Source: Geosiphon pyriformis (taxonomy: Eukaryota > Glomeromycota > Glomeromycetes > Archaeosporales > Geosiphonaceae). From it: a stretch of 64,000 nucleotides of DNA. This document shows, in pieces, positions 50,521 through 63,533 of this stretch (position 1 is the stretch's first letter; every line of letters starts with the position of its first letter). The translations under genes and the position numbers were made by a program. Under the pieces are notes generated by a model. That model did no database searches. It was not told where the DNA came from and saw only the letters and a program-made list of their open reading frames with translations. The stretch lies in NCBI GenBank assembly GCA_016748015.1, contig JAAOMT010000003.1, positions 1,549,365-1,613,364 on the forward strand. Direction: 5' to 3'.

Positions 50521-53500
50521 ACAAGGTACAACCTTGCAAACGAACTCCTTTTAGTTGTGACACCAGAATTGGTTACCCGCGACTCCATTTGAGATGAATG
50601 AATATGGTAAGGAAGGAGATTTTGAATTTTTGAATTTCCCTGACTTCTTTATTCAATTGAAAATCCTTTGTGACCCAGTGTTTTTTGTGGAAACCTTGAG
50701 CATGATATAAAAAGATTATCAGAAAATCATTTCTAATCAGGGGTCAATGAGCTATTTTAATTGGCGAGATTTATATAAACATTTGTGGAGGTCGTTATCT
50801 CGGGTCAACTAGTTTTTTTAAAATCACAGATTATATCTCGGATGTAATCAAATCTCATACCATGTTTGAGAAAAGTTATAATAAAATAAAATATAAAAAA
50901 TCTTTAATTCATAATCTAAATTTTAGTTTTGAATCAAAATAATGAGTATTTTGCATATTTCAAATAAATTGACTAATACTACCTTTTTAGTGGATATATT
51001 TTCGAAAAAGGATACATTCCATTCTTTGTAATACATGATAAAAATTAAATTCAAACAAAAATGTAAATAATTATTTTTATTTAGTGGAGCATTTGAAATT
51101 TCGAACGAAATGTGGTAAAATTTCTAAAAAAGATGCCCAAAACAACAGTTTAAAAATTGGATCAGCTCCGATTCATGTATGTTTCAAAGATTATCATTAA
51201 AAACTGTGTTTTATATTATCTTATCTTGCTGTAATTTATTGGACATATTTCAAGTTCTTATTTTCAAAAAATTATGCTTTCTCAATTTCTTTGTAGAATA
51301 ACAACAAGACTAATAAATATAAAACGAATAAGGTTTATGTAAAGCATTAAAATGATTCAAACTATATTAGATTTTTAAGAAAATAACCCAGTTGTTAGGA
51401 AGATTATATTTAATAAAACTATTTATTTTAGCGCTACAAAGAATTTCAGCAATGCAGCTGTATATAATATCAATGATTTTCATTGGATTAATATTTTAAA
51501 AAAATTATAAATTAAATAAAATTTTTATTTTTATTTATATGATTGTAATACTAATTTCTTAAAAACAAGTTTCTTTAACTTTGAATGGTCTAAAAAATTT
51601 GATTCACATAAAATAGCATTATTTTTAAAAAAAATTAATCAGCTTCATATTTAAAGAATTTTAAAACATAACCAAATATTCTAATTTTTTTTTTAAGGAT
51701 TAAATTTCGAAAACTAATTTTAAAAGCTTCAAAGTTTTATGTTTTTAAATAATAAGAAAGCACTAGATAAAAAACACATTTACTATTTATTAAATTACTT
51801 TACAAAATTTTGTGAATTTAAGATATAAGAATATAGTTAGAATATTAATTAAATCAAAGAATTAATTTAATTTAGAACCATTTTATTAATTAAGTTAAAT
51901 ATAATCCATCTGGAATAATGGAAGTGATTTTATTCTTTTATCATTTAACCATTATAAAGGATAGTATCGAGTGAATAATTATGAAAGAAAGGAATTCCTA
52001 TTGAATGTTGAACCTGTATAGTATATGCTTCTATCCAGAACATTGTGAAATTTTTTCAGACCGAATTTTCTATCAGATGTTCTGATTGATATTTCAATTT
52101 TTATTTTTGCTTTGGAGATAATGGCATTTTTTCTAATATTTTGAAAATTGATCAAACATAATTCTGTTTGATTTGCTCAAAGAATTTATCAATCACGTAT
52201 CACGTGTTACTCTGAATTTTCTTGGTCAGATCTTTCAGGAATCGAGTTAATCACTAATAAAACTATCAATTTTAAAACCTTAATAACTTGAGAAAAATTT
52301 ATTTAATTTGAAAATTTGTTCTGATATTATAATAGAACTCAACCTAATATGTCTTTTATCAGGTCCAATTCAAATTATTTATAATTTTGGAAGACTAGAT
52401 ACATTTAAAAATTAGGTAAGATTTCTTTGATGACTTCAAATGTCTTGTACTATAGCACTTTTATAAACTATAAAAAATTAGTGGTTGCTTCTTTTTTACT
52501 CTTCATTTTAGTTTTGATCATAAAAATTACAATATTTTATTCAAAATAATATAATAATTGTTGAAAAAATTTTATAAACTCAAATTAGATATTTTCAACT
52601 TTTTTTTATAAAATATAAAATTTATAATTAATTTTCATTTAATAAATATTCTAGTTAAATCCTAAAAATTTAATCAATAAAATATTAAAACTTTTAAGCT
52701 AAAAATTTTAAATTTTTTAACAAGGAATGCTGAAAACAAAATTATTTAAGTTTCTGTCTAAAAAAGCATTAGTATGCAGCAGAATATTGCTAAGACTATT
52801 AATTTTTCTCATATAAGCTTAAACAATGTTATTTGCAAGTTCAAAAAGAGCTTCAGAAATGAAAGTTACTTTTTTTCAAAATTACTTATCCTGAATTTTT
52901 CTCAATATTTTAACATAATTCTAAAGAGATTATTTTCTTTTACAATTTGTAAGAATTTTTTTTATTTAACCAATGTCATGTGAGACAGCTCATTATCGAT
53001 AATTCTAAAAACTTATTTTTCCAATAATTTAGAAAGAATGCAGAAGCCATATTATAAATTTATATCTGAATCAAATAAAGTTTTGATTTCAAAAAACTTA
53101 AATAAAATTTTTAATCTCTAATTTATATTCATTAAAATATTTTTGAAAAACTAATTTCAACCTGAATTATTAAACATAGCTTATCTTTTAGTTGGTATTT
53201 TTTAGAATGAAAAACATTCAAGATATGTTTTCTGAATATTGTAATAAATTATTTTAAAATTGTCAAAATTAATTTTTTTTCTAAAAACTTATAGTTATTA
53301 TACTAATATAAGTTAGTGAAATTGGAATATTTAAATAATTACTTTGATTCAATAAATTATTGCGGCTGGAACATAGTATCATAATACAAACCAATTAAAT
53401 AAATTAGGTTAAGAAAAGTCCTGATTGCATTTAATCTATTTAAATATTTGGATTGAAACTGCCAGCATAAATTTCTACAGTGACAAAATTTATAAAAAAC

Positions 53501-54810
53501 CAGAATACTCCAACCTTTTAATTAATAATAAAAATTTTTCAGATTTGAACTTTAAGTAGAATGTTTAAAGTTTTATTACTAATAAATAGAGGCAAAATTT
53601 TTTCTCTCAAATATTTATTTTATGAAGCATTTGGTCTAAAAATTGCGAAAATATTAATAAGAATCAAAAAATCTTGTTTCATCAAATGTTGAGCATTTAA
53701 TAAAAGATAATAAACTCAAAGAAATTTAATCACTGTTTAAAATAATAGGTAAAATTTATTAGAACTTATATAACGGGGATATTCCTGATAATTTTTTATT
53801 ATTAATGATTTTGTTATTGATTTGACACTATTTCTCGAAATTGGAATATTTCTGTCTCTTAGATTCTACGAGATGAAAATTACACATTTTTATTGTTCTT
53901 TGTTTTATATTTTCGATTAATTTGATTAATTTTATTTAAAAACGATATTATCTATTAGTTACCACTACTATCGTTGATAATTGGGTATTCTAGAATTGAA
54001 CTAATCTTTCTTCATCCAAGGTTTGAAATGGAAATTGACTCAAATTGTAATTTTTGATTAATGTTGCTTAATTTATCAAATAATAAATTTTATTAAAAAG
54101 TAATCTTAAACAAATAAAGAAATTTCTCGTTGTACATTTGAAGGAAAATTTTGTATGGAATGCATTAATGGGCAACGGGGCATATTTGAAACTCATCCCT
54201 TGAAAGTTTAGCAAATAGACGGTTCTATACCAGTTTCGGCTTCCCATTTATCTAAAAAGAATCGATATAACCCCCATATATGAAACATGGGCCACAAATT
54301 TTAGCTCCCAGGTTTTTCCATAATGAATCAATTGGGCATTTTATGCTCAACAAAATTAAAAATTAATATTTAGTCAAATGTCATATTACCATGATGTGCC
54401 AAATTCCAAGATATCGTGGTTAAATTTTAAACTTATAACATAAAAAAATCTTTACCTATCCGACTATCTCCAGTTTGTAAGTTTTCAAATGAATTTCTGA
54501 AACGATCTTACAAAGAACTTATCGTCACTTGGTTTTTGAGAAAGGGACCTTGATTTTGTTCAAAAATTTATTTTGCTGAAGTGTTTTACATCCAAAAAAA
54601 TTGAAGCTTTAATATTCATCAAAAACTAACTTTTCTTTCTTGAATTAATAAATAATTAGCAAAGAAAATATTCAAATAGAATATTTGTTAACAAATTAAT
54701 TGTCTTAATTAAAATTCACAAACCTAATTGTGAATAAAAATGTAACCTGAAGAAAATTTCTACTAATTGAATTCAATAAAAAATCCATCAACATATCAAA
54801 AAGACTATTT
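50521..54810. other. AT-rich intergenic stretch
   Basis: More than 4 kb with no supported gene. The open frame at 52774-52983 is AT-composition text. A slightly more G+C-rich patch at 54160-54330 has no open frame I can interpret. Confidence 0.55.
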
Positions 54811-56147
54811 TTAGGTATTTCTTTTAATATTTATTTCCTTGGCTTTTGTACTTGATGATATATTAACATTTGGCAAAGGATGATTCGGCTTAACTTGTAT
54901 CGTCTTAATCAAAGAATTTAAGGTCCTGCTTTTATAAAATGCCTGTCGATGAGGAGCTTTTGAATTTTCCGGCTCCTTCGGTTGGAATTCATAGACATCT
55001 CGATGCTCGGGATGGTTTTTATCCAAAATTTCTGAAAACAGATTTTTTAAGTGTTCAGCAGTTGGTCTTTTTCGTGGATCCGCAGCCCAACATTGTTGCA
55101 TTATATTGGAAAAGAATTTTGGAATGTTTTCTTGTATTTTTGGTCGAAGGCCATTACATATTTCTTGAATTAGATTTGCATCATGCTTTTTATGACAAAG
55201 GTATCTTTGTATTGAGCATGCTTCCCATACCAGGATTCCAAAGGAATAAATGTCTGAAAATTTTGATTTATTATGATTATATTTTTATATTTTAAAAACT
55301 TTATCTTATATTTGTAAATTACATACCAGACGCTTGAGTAAATGGCTTCCCTTGTAGAACTTCCGGTGCAATATAAGGAATAATGCCGAACACATCCTTA
55401 CTTTTATTTCGTTCCTTTTCTGTACGACACTGGGCGAACCCAGTAATCCATGCCCAATTAGTTGCCGATAGCATTATATTGCCAGGATGAAGGTCACAAT
55501 GAACCAATCCTTCTCCATGAACACTTTTTAAGCCGTCAATAATTTTGAATAACATAAAAGACGGTAATTTCCAGGCGTAGTCGTTCATTGTTTTGTCCGT
55601 CATGCATGGCATTACTAAAATAAAGTTTCTCGTAATTGGATTCTGGGACAAACCGAAGCATGGTATTATAGCATTTCCACTTAGGCAAGCTGATTTTTCA
55701 ATCTTGATTCATTTTAAAATATTTTCTTTTGAGAAATATGAAAAATATGAAAATACATACTAAAAATAAAAGGACAAAAATACATACCTCATTAAGAATA
55801 GCATCCCCAATTTTACTTGAGTTGAAGATTTCTTTTAAAGAAACCATTTTCTGTATCTCCCCGTTATTCTTACTTTCGTTTGAATAAAACAAAATTATCT
55901 TTTCACCGCACTCCCAATTTCTTACACCTTGCGTGATGAATTGAATTTTTTGTAATTTTTCGAATGGAATCCATTGAAACCAACGACCATTTCGTTTCTT
56001 CAACAGTTTTCTTTGAATTTCTTGGAGAAGGTTATCAATTTGTGGAATTCCACTCTGGTGAATTGGAAAGTCACATGGGGGACATACTGGTTGATTTATT
56101 GGCAAAAGATTTTCGCATTTAGGGCAAATTGAATTGTTTGGAGACAT
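54811..56147 (-). CDS. Kinase-like protein, degraded DFG motif
   Basis: Three exons, 56147-55788, 55702-55327 and 55253-54811, keep frame and give 392 residues. The second acceptor (AATCAAG) is inferred from frame. The N-terminus has C8-x2-C11 and C22-x2-C25, a small zinc-ribbon-like pair seen ahead of many Glomeromycotina kinases. The kinase fold follows: a weak Gly-loop region (FITQGVRNWECG), VSLK105, ILNE120, AIIPCFGLSQNPITRNFILV, a catalytic loop LVHCDLHPGNIML (188-200), YIAPEVLQGKPFTQA, DIYSFGILVWEA and QQCWAADPRKRPTA. HRD is HCD, with the Asp kept. The magnesium-binding DFG is GFA (208-210), so the metal-binding Asp is lost. Relatives here usually have DLG or DFG. A pseudokinase is likely, or one with unusual metal use. 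The tail (about 310-392) is polar. The fold is sure, inactivity is inferred. Confidence 0.85.
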
Positions 56148-57844
56148 TTTATCTGAGTTTCTTATCAAAGCTAGTGTTTTTTTTTGAAATTGATTTTCGA
56201 AAATTCGCTGTAAATATTATATACCAAGTTAAACAGAATAGTTGGAAGGGTTTGGATTGTAACAAAAAAAAGATCTCCCAATATGAATACCTTATATGCA
56301 TTTTCCATAAAAATCGTTTTGTTTGAAATAACGTTGTGCCACATTGAACACTAAAGGTGAAGTATTATCAAGTCCACAGAATTCTTTTAATACTAATTAA
56401 GACTAGCAGTTTATTTAATTTCTGGAGATAACTTTCAAAGAAATGTTGGATATATTACGTTCCAAAGAGCTATAATCTTATTCTTAACATTACTACTAAC
56501 CTAATTCGAGGATTTTGGTCAATTTCCATGAAAAGGTTTTCTAGATTTTTTAGCACAGTTCTAAAAGCTGGAAAAGATTATTCTATTCCTTGCTCATGTG
56601 ACTGAGAAAGTTAATCATTTAAAGTCCATCACTCAACCAATTTAAATGAAATGTAATCTGAATGACAATTGGGAACGTGAGCAACATGTCACCGATATCT
56701 TGTTTTAATATCTTAAGATGACAACAATTGAATTGCATTAGAAAAAAATTCAATCCGGGTGGAATACTTGCCTTCTTTAAAATTGAACATAAACTGCGTT
56801 TCAACTGCACAACTTTATTTATTTCAGATTGTTATTATTATTGAATCTGTAAAAACAACAACATTGATCCGCTTCTCTTTTTCATAACTCAAATCAAGTT
56901 TAAGCAATTTTTTAGTTTTAAAAGTTGATGTATCTTTTAAAGAGTTTTTGCCATCCAACATTGTTCATCCATATGACACATAATGGAACAAATTGTAAAC
57001 TGTGGTAAAAGTAGAATTTAAAGAAATATGCCTTATAAGATTTATATAAACTTAAGAATTAGAATAAATAACATTATAAATTCACTGTCAACAATAAGTT
57101 TAAATAAGATATTTTTTATGATATTAAGTTAAATAAATAAATAAATTGAAAATTATATTTCCTAAAAATAAGAAATTTGCATGATAATCATAATTCCTAT
57201 TCAAAGATATTTTTAAAACTAACTTTTAGTTATTGACTTCAACAAATATTTCAAAGTTTTATAACACTTAATTAATGAATTCTAAAGTAATACTCAGTTA
57301 ATATATAAGATACTATTTAAATTAAGGAGTTTATAAAAATGTTATTTTCAAAAAATATCATCCCTTTTGAATAATACTAAAAAAATTTGACTCAACATAA
57401 TTTGAAGTTTTTGAAATACGCTTTTTTCTAAAAATATTATTTTTTATCAAGAAAATCTTCGATTATTTACATTATATATTTTTTAAAAGTGTAAAAAAGA
57501 TATATTATAACTTTTTTGCAAATTATTCCTTTGTTCTTTATTCACAACTTGACAAGAGAATTATCAAAGCTCCTTTAAATTTCCTAAAGTAGAAAAGGTC
57601 TAATTTTTTAGAATTCTTTAAAATATTAAAAAATAATTTAATATGTGAATTTTTATAATATAAAATATAGTTCAAAAGCGGATTAAATGATAATTCTTTC
57701 CGGATTTAGAACATTCCTTATTGGGTAATACTCTTGGTAATCTTAAATGAGATAATTTTTGTTTCTTCTCATTTTAAATTATTATAAAAGAATAGCTATC
57801 TTAACGTCAGTGACATTGTTATGTTGACTTGAAATAATTTAATC
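56148..57844. other. Intergenic, no gene seen
   Basis: AT-rich spacer upstream of both the kinase-like gene (minus) and lipase-like copy 3 (plus). The two are divergent, so it holds both promoters. No motif was recognised. Confidence 0.55.
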
Positions 57845-59167
57845 ATGTTACATAAGGGGGAAATGTTTTACATTTTGAAAATTTTTTATAAATTTCATAT
57901 ATTATTAACAATTTTTTCATTATTTTTACTCTATTCTTATAAAATTTCCAATAAATTTTTTTTTTCAATAATTTCAAAATCAACATCTGAACAAAATTAC
58001 TTTTCAAAAAATTTGAATCAAAATTTATCCAATTCTATTTTATTTCAAAAACGAAATAATTTACCTTTAAATTCAAATGAGGGACGTTTTATTGGCCAGA
58101 ACGCTAAACTTAATTTAACCCCAAATCAACAAGGATATACCGACCTAAAACTTTCTGCTTTCTATGCTAGCACGGCCTATTGTTTCCACAAAAAAACACA
58201 CGAGATTGCTGATGGAGTTTATGGTAAGGTTTAGATTTTTTTCTTCTATTATAAATATGAATATCAATTGTATTATGCCAAAAATATTAACAATTTTTTT
58301 AAGCAAAAGCTCAGATTATTCCAGATGAATTTGGTAAAAAGGTCATTATGGTATCTTTTAAGGCAGATTTTCCTAAAACCTCTGAAGACTGGAAAAACAA
58401 AATATTCAAATTCGATTCAAAATTTGCTGATGTAAATGGTGCAAATTTTGATTCGGAATTTTATGCAAGATATAAAGCTTTCCAAGAGAAATTAATGTCA
58501 AAAATAATACCAGTTTTAAAAGAGGCTGAAGAACTTGGACCTGATATTGTGTCTACTATTCGATTTGTTGGTCATGGAATGGGGGGAGGTTGGTCACAAT
58601 ACTTTTTTAGATATATTATAAAAATATTGAGAAATTCTTTAGTAATTATTTTTTGTTATAGTTTTTGCATATTTAGCGGGATACCATATGTCTTTGCCAT
58701 CAACTAATCCCTTCAAGAATGTGATACATACTTTTGGTCAACCTCGTATTGGAAATCTTCAATCCATACAATCAATGCTTGCTAAAAAATTATCTGTATT
58801 CCGTGTTACGCACATGAACGATTATCTACCTCGTCTTCCAGAAAGTAATGCATTTTTGCATCCTCCATTTGAAATTTGGATTGAATCAGATTGCAATTGT
58901 TCATCTAATAAAGGTATTGACAAGGCTTATCTTTGTTATGGCCCCATTGACACATTAACTTATACTTATACTGAAAGCAATGTAAGCATAAGAGCAAAGT
59001 TTTTTATATTTAATATGCATTTTTTAAATTTTTAACTTATCAAAATTTTCTAACGGTTTATTAAGGAATGCATTAATGCACAACCTCTTAAATCTAAAGT
59101 TGCACATCTGGGTCCTTACTTTCAGCTTATGATGGGAGAATGTCCACACTTAGAGTTTGAAGAATAA
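57845..59167 (+). CDS. Class-3 lipase-like protein, Ser-to-Gly (copy 3)
   Basis: Exons: 57845-58223, 58304-58588, 58662-58981 and 59066-59167; 361 residues, all joins in frame. A signal-anchor lies at about 9-38 (KIFYKFHILLTIFSLFLLYS). The hydrolase core has KKVIMVSFKADF, IRFVGHGMGGGVFAYLAGY, IHTFGQPRIGNLQS, FRVTHMNDYLPRLPES, FLHPPFEIWIESDCNCSS and a final LGPYFQLMMGEC. The elbow is GHGMGG, with Gly at the nucleophile position. The Asp (NDYLP) and the His of FLHPPFEIW are in place, so only the Ser of the triad is missing. The paired Cys near the Trp strand (DCNCS) and the Cys in the last exon suggest disulphides, fitting a secreted or lumenal domain. Intron positions equal those of copy 2. 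I see no sign of decay. Confidence 0.87.
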
Positions 59168-61461
59168 GTGTGTATACTTTTAAAATGATCAAAACTCTTT
59201 AAAATTTTATAAAAATTAATAATTTTTTTTTCATTAATCAAAATGATTAAATCATTTATCATAAATCACACTTTGTAGTTAAGGAATAATTTGATTCGAT
59301 ATTGGCTTTTCATCATTTATTAAAGTATTCTATTAAATCTTCATATTTTATAATTTCTTTGATAATTCATTGAAAATTTCTTAAATAACTGGAAAACATC
59401 TATATTTATTTTCCCTAGTATGTTAAATTATTCTAAAAACTTTCCAATAAAAATATGCCCATTTAGAAATTTAAAGACTCTGTTTATTAGATTGATATTT
59501 CTTCTGAGCTATTTTTACCAATAATTCTACTATTTTTGAATTGAAATCTATTAAAAATTTATTTTGTTAAGATAAACTTCAAGCATTACATTGTAGCTAA
59601 AATCGAAAAAATCTAATTAAATTTTTTAATAAAAATATTTCAAATTTGTTTTAAAAGGCAAATAATTTTACTGTTCAAGTTAAATTCTCAATATAACAAT
59701 TGAGTTTTTATCAAAATTTTAACGAAAACACACTTTATTTTATTTTATTTTATTTAAACTTGATAATAAAATTTGAATTAAATATATTTATTTTTAACAA
59801 AACTTCAATTGAAATTGTTTTTGAAATTGGAAAATTTTCAGATCAAAACATTGAATTATCCTATATCTTTTTAGCCAATATTTCATAAAGAATTAAAATC
59901 TTTAATATTCGGTTATTTCCCAACTATTTATCAGCTTTACATTATAATTCATTTAAAGTTAAATCCTAAAAAGTTTTTGAGATATATGTTTTATCAAGAT
60001 TTCGAAAATTTTAAATTTTTTGTTTCTTACTAAGAAATTTTCTATTATTTGTAAAAACCATTGAATGTTGAGAATATTATATATTATATCAAAATTCTAA
60101 TGATGCTTTCATCTTTAATTCTGAAAAAATTGTAATTGATTATCCCAATTAAAATTCTGATAGACTTTTGATAGCATTAATTTTTTAAACAGATTTTCCT
60201 GATAGCTGATTTTTGTCAAAAAATCATTCTTATTTAAATTTCCTAAATATTTCAAGTATACATATATATTAAATTATTGAATATAAAATTAGTTATTATT
60301 CTTCGGGCTTACTAATTCATAACATAATGTCAAAAATAAATATTATTTGCAACTTTTTAAATATTTCAATTGCAGAATTTAAAAATTTTCAATATAAAAA
60401 AACCTAATAATCAAAAGTTAAAAGCTTAGGCCTAATTTCAAAAAATAATACAAAATTTTTAACTTAATAAATCTGAATTTTTCACAAACAAATAATTGTT
60501 ATGAATAAATAATTGCTTAAATTGATAATCATGAATTTTTTCAATATATAATATTGCTATTCAATTATCATTTTAGACATTTTTTTATATAAAATAACCT
60601 AATTTTGTAATTTCTCAAATAATTTATTGCTGAGAAATAAAATATAGATTTACATATTTCATTTGATATTGATGAATTAATCTCAAGTTTTGAATCATTA
60701 TAATTTATTTATAATTTTAATTAAATTGATTATTATTTTAACTTAGTTTTTATTATATTAAATTTATATTAATTAGAATATTAAAAAAATTGCTTCTTTT
60801 ATTCCCAAATATTCAGGTATTTAATTTTTCTTCTAATCATGCTTTTTCATTTCCTAATTTATGGTGGAACTTAAAGTCGAAAGCTTTTGGTTGAGTTGCA
60901 GGTTTTAGACAAATTTTAATTTTTATAAATTATTAATATAAAAGTTTTGATTTGGTTGCCATTGGTATTTGGAATGGTATGATTGCATTTTTACTTTCAC
61001 AGGAATTGGTGTATTTTGCGGGTATACATATTAATAAAAATAGATTGTAAAATCTCATGAATTTCATGATAAATTTCGAAAATGACTTCGAATTCATCCT
61101 ATCGTTATTTGCAAACAAAGAATGAATTTATTGGCTTGCAATTTACTATCTATGAAAATATTTGGCAGCTATACATTTTAAACACTTAACAGTTTATCCG
61201 GTTAATATAGAGTTACTTAATACTTTATCTTAGAGAATTATATTGCATTGGGAAATATTAAATGTTGAGATAGCCAAAATTTGAATGATCTTCAAATTCC
61301 ATACTGGGTCATTGGCCATTCGAAAAAAGATCCCTTTTTTGAGGTAAAAGTTATAAAAAGAAGGATTGAAAATTTCAAGTCAATAAATAACAGTACTCGA
61401 ATAATCAACAGGATTTTCTCTAAATGGATATTGAAATATATATTTTTTCCGTAAGAAAGCC
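59168..61461. other. Intergenic, no gene seen
   Basis: AT-rich spacer. Frames at 59700-59888 and 60933-61118 show no motif. Confidence 0.55.
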
Positions 61462-62918
61462 ATGATTCTCAATCACTTTAGGGGAAAAAAGAAAGGGTTC
61501 TTTACAAGACAAATTATATTTCTTTTCATCCTTATTCTAGCTACTCTCGAAATTCTTATCAATAAAGTTGAAAAATATTACTTAATTGGAGCAAAATTAG
61601 CTGAAAATAGATTAAATTGGTCAAATAATCAAGACTTTTCCTATTTGTGGCCAGAAACACTCCAAAATAATAGAACTTTGAGTAAACGTGAATTAATAGC
61701 AGCTGGCCCCTCAAGAGGTTTTGGTGGCAGATCTAAAAAAATTCCTCCTAAAACACTAGTTACAGATCCGGAGATAATAAATTTATTAAAAACGATGGCT
61801 TTCTGGGCAAATATGCCGTATTGCACTCCGAACCGGAAGGTTGCAAAAGATTCCCTGGGAGTAATTTGTAAGGAACATCTCTTTTTCAAGTTTGTAATTA
61901 TTTGATTCAAGGAAAAAAATTTTAAAGCCTAAACTTTAATATTAAAAACTTTTTTTTGCCATGAAAAGGTGATATTTCACTACAAACAATAGAAAAAAAG
62001 GAAGGAATAGTAATATATTTCCGTGGTTAGTTTTGTAAAACTTCTCATTGAATTCACTATAATTCCAGCTTCAATATTTTTTTCTTCAAATTAAGGACCT
62101 GAACTTACTAGAAAGCAATGGAATGATAGAAAATTTAATTTAGACTCGGATCGTAAAAAAGATTCTTGGCCGGTAGATTCTCAATGGAATGAAGTGACCG
62201 ACGGTGCCGTGGAAGGAGTGTTAAATGGAATTAAATACTATAGTTCCGAATTTACTGGCGATACGGTGTTCACATATTTTACAGGCCATGGAATAGGAGG
62301 GGGTAATGTTGTATTTAAATTTGTGCAAATATAATAAAGTAAAATTGATTTTTATGTTTTTTTGGATTATAGTATATGCTCAATATATAGCTAATATACT
62401 TGCAACGATGTCGGAACGCAAGAGAGTTGGTAAACATCTCGATGGTAAAAATATGGAAATCACAGTTGTTACATTTGGACAACCAAGAGCGGGAAACTTT
62501 CAATACGCAGAGCGTGTAAATGCCCTCATGAGGTCGAAATTTCTCAAAATCTATCGCGTGACTCACTCAAATGATCATGTGCCACAGCGACCATATTTAA
62601 AATCGACTTCAAAGCCTTGGTTCCATACCGATCGAGAATATTGGATTTCATTGAATTGTAATTGTTCGCAAAAAAAAGCGCCTGAATATGAACTTTTTGA
62701 ATGTCCAGGATATTCTAAAGCTGATTCTGAAAAATACGGAGAAAATAAGGTAATTCCCTCAAGTTATTTTTTTTCGAAAGTTTGACTTTATATTTATTTT
62801 ATGATAACTTTAATAGGAATGTAATCTTGGTACTGACGGTGCAAGTAACACAGCTAATTATGGTCCATACTTTGGAATCACTTTTGGAAAATGCGATGGG
62901 TTTTTTCCATTGAATTAG
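61462..62918 (+). CDS. Class-3 lipase-like protein, Ser-to-Gly (copy 4)
   Basis: Exons: 61462-61867, 61969-62025, 62096-62302, 62373-62749 and 62817-62918; 382 residues, in frame throughout. A basic start and signal-anchor lie at about 1-36 (FFTRQIIFLFILILATLEIL). This copy keeps the clearest lipase N-terminal core: PEIINLLKTMAFWANMPYC and then IVIYFRGPELTRKQW, like IVVAFRGT of active lipases. The elbow is FTYFTGHGIGGGVYAQYIAN, then VVTFGQPRAGNFQYAERV, IYRVTHSNDHVPQRP, WFHTDREYWISLNCNCS and YGPYFGITFGKC. Nucleophile Ser is Gly (GHGIGG); Asp (NDHVP) and His (FHTDREYW) remain. Like the others it has a phase-1 intron right after the elbow Gly-Gly, plus one extra intron inside FRG. It lies 170 bp upstream of the broken fifth copy. 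Probably expressed; ligand unknown. Confidence 0.87.
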
Positions 62919-63089
62919 TTGGTCTTAAAATCTAATTAGGCAAATTACTAATAATAAGATAATAACTCATATAAGTAGATTTTTAAATATAATAAATACA
63001 AGCTAGTTGCAACACTCCTGTAATTTACTATTAAATAAAAGCTAAATTAATTTCGCATTTGAATAATTAATTATTTCTCTATAATCATT

Positions 63090-63533
63090 ATGATTAAAAC
63101 TTTTTTTAATACCTATTATAGAGAAGTTTTATTGAAAAAACTTAATACTTTAACACATAGTCTAAAATACTATCTCATAATTGCAAGTTTTAAGGGTAAC
63201 TTTGATCACGATAGTAGGCAAGCCTTTCTTAAGTTGATGCGACCAATTGTTGCTCATATCAATGTCTTTTATGAAGTTTATTCGATTGGATATGGAGCTG
63301 GTGCGGGATAAGTGATATTACCGATAGTTTGCTTTTATAATAAAAATTCCTCTCAATCAATCTTATCTGCTATCTGGCTTTCAATGTTAGCTTACGCGGT
63401 TTTAACAGCACTAGCCCTCCCAGAAACTATCCAAATCCCCCGACCTGAAATTCCCAACGCTTTCACATTTGAAATCTCTAAGATATTTTGCAAAGCACGC
63501 AGGAAACTTAATAAATATTTAGCAAATAGATAA
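63090..63533 (+). pseudogene. Broken class-3 lipase-like copy 5
   Basis: Two pieces of the same family. The first (63090-63306) has YYLIIASFKGNF, then VYSIGYGAGA, the equivalent of the elbow. At the exact place where the other copies have the phase-1 donor (G/GTAAG), this copy has G/GATAAG: a base insertion breaks the GT and brings an in-frame TAA. The second piece (63391-63533) starts after TTAG with AYAVLTALALPE and ends NKYLANR. The block TFGQPR, the Asp and His motifs and the Cys-rich C-terminus are absent. The elbow Gly-Tyr-Gly-Ala-Gly also lacks the nucleophile Ser. No N-terminal anchor exon was recognised. It is a truncated, splice-broken duplicate, most likely of copy 4 or a close relative. 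Confidence 0.65.

Noticed and set aside
54939-55295. 118-residue plus-strand open frame
   Set aside because: Antisense shadow of the last exon of the kinase-like gene.
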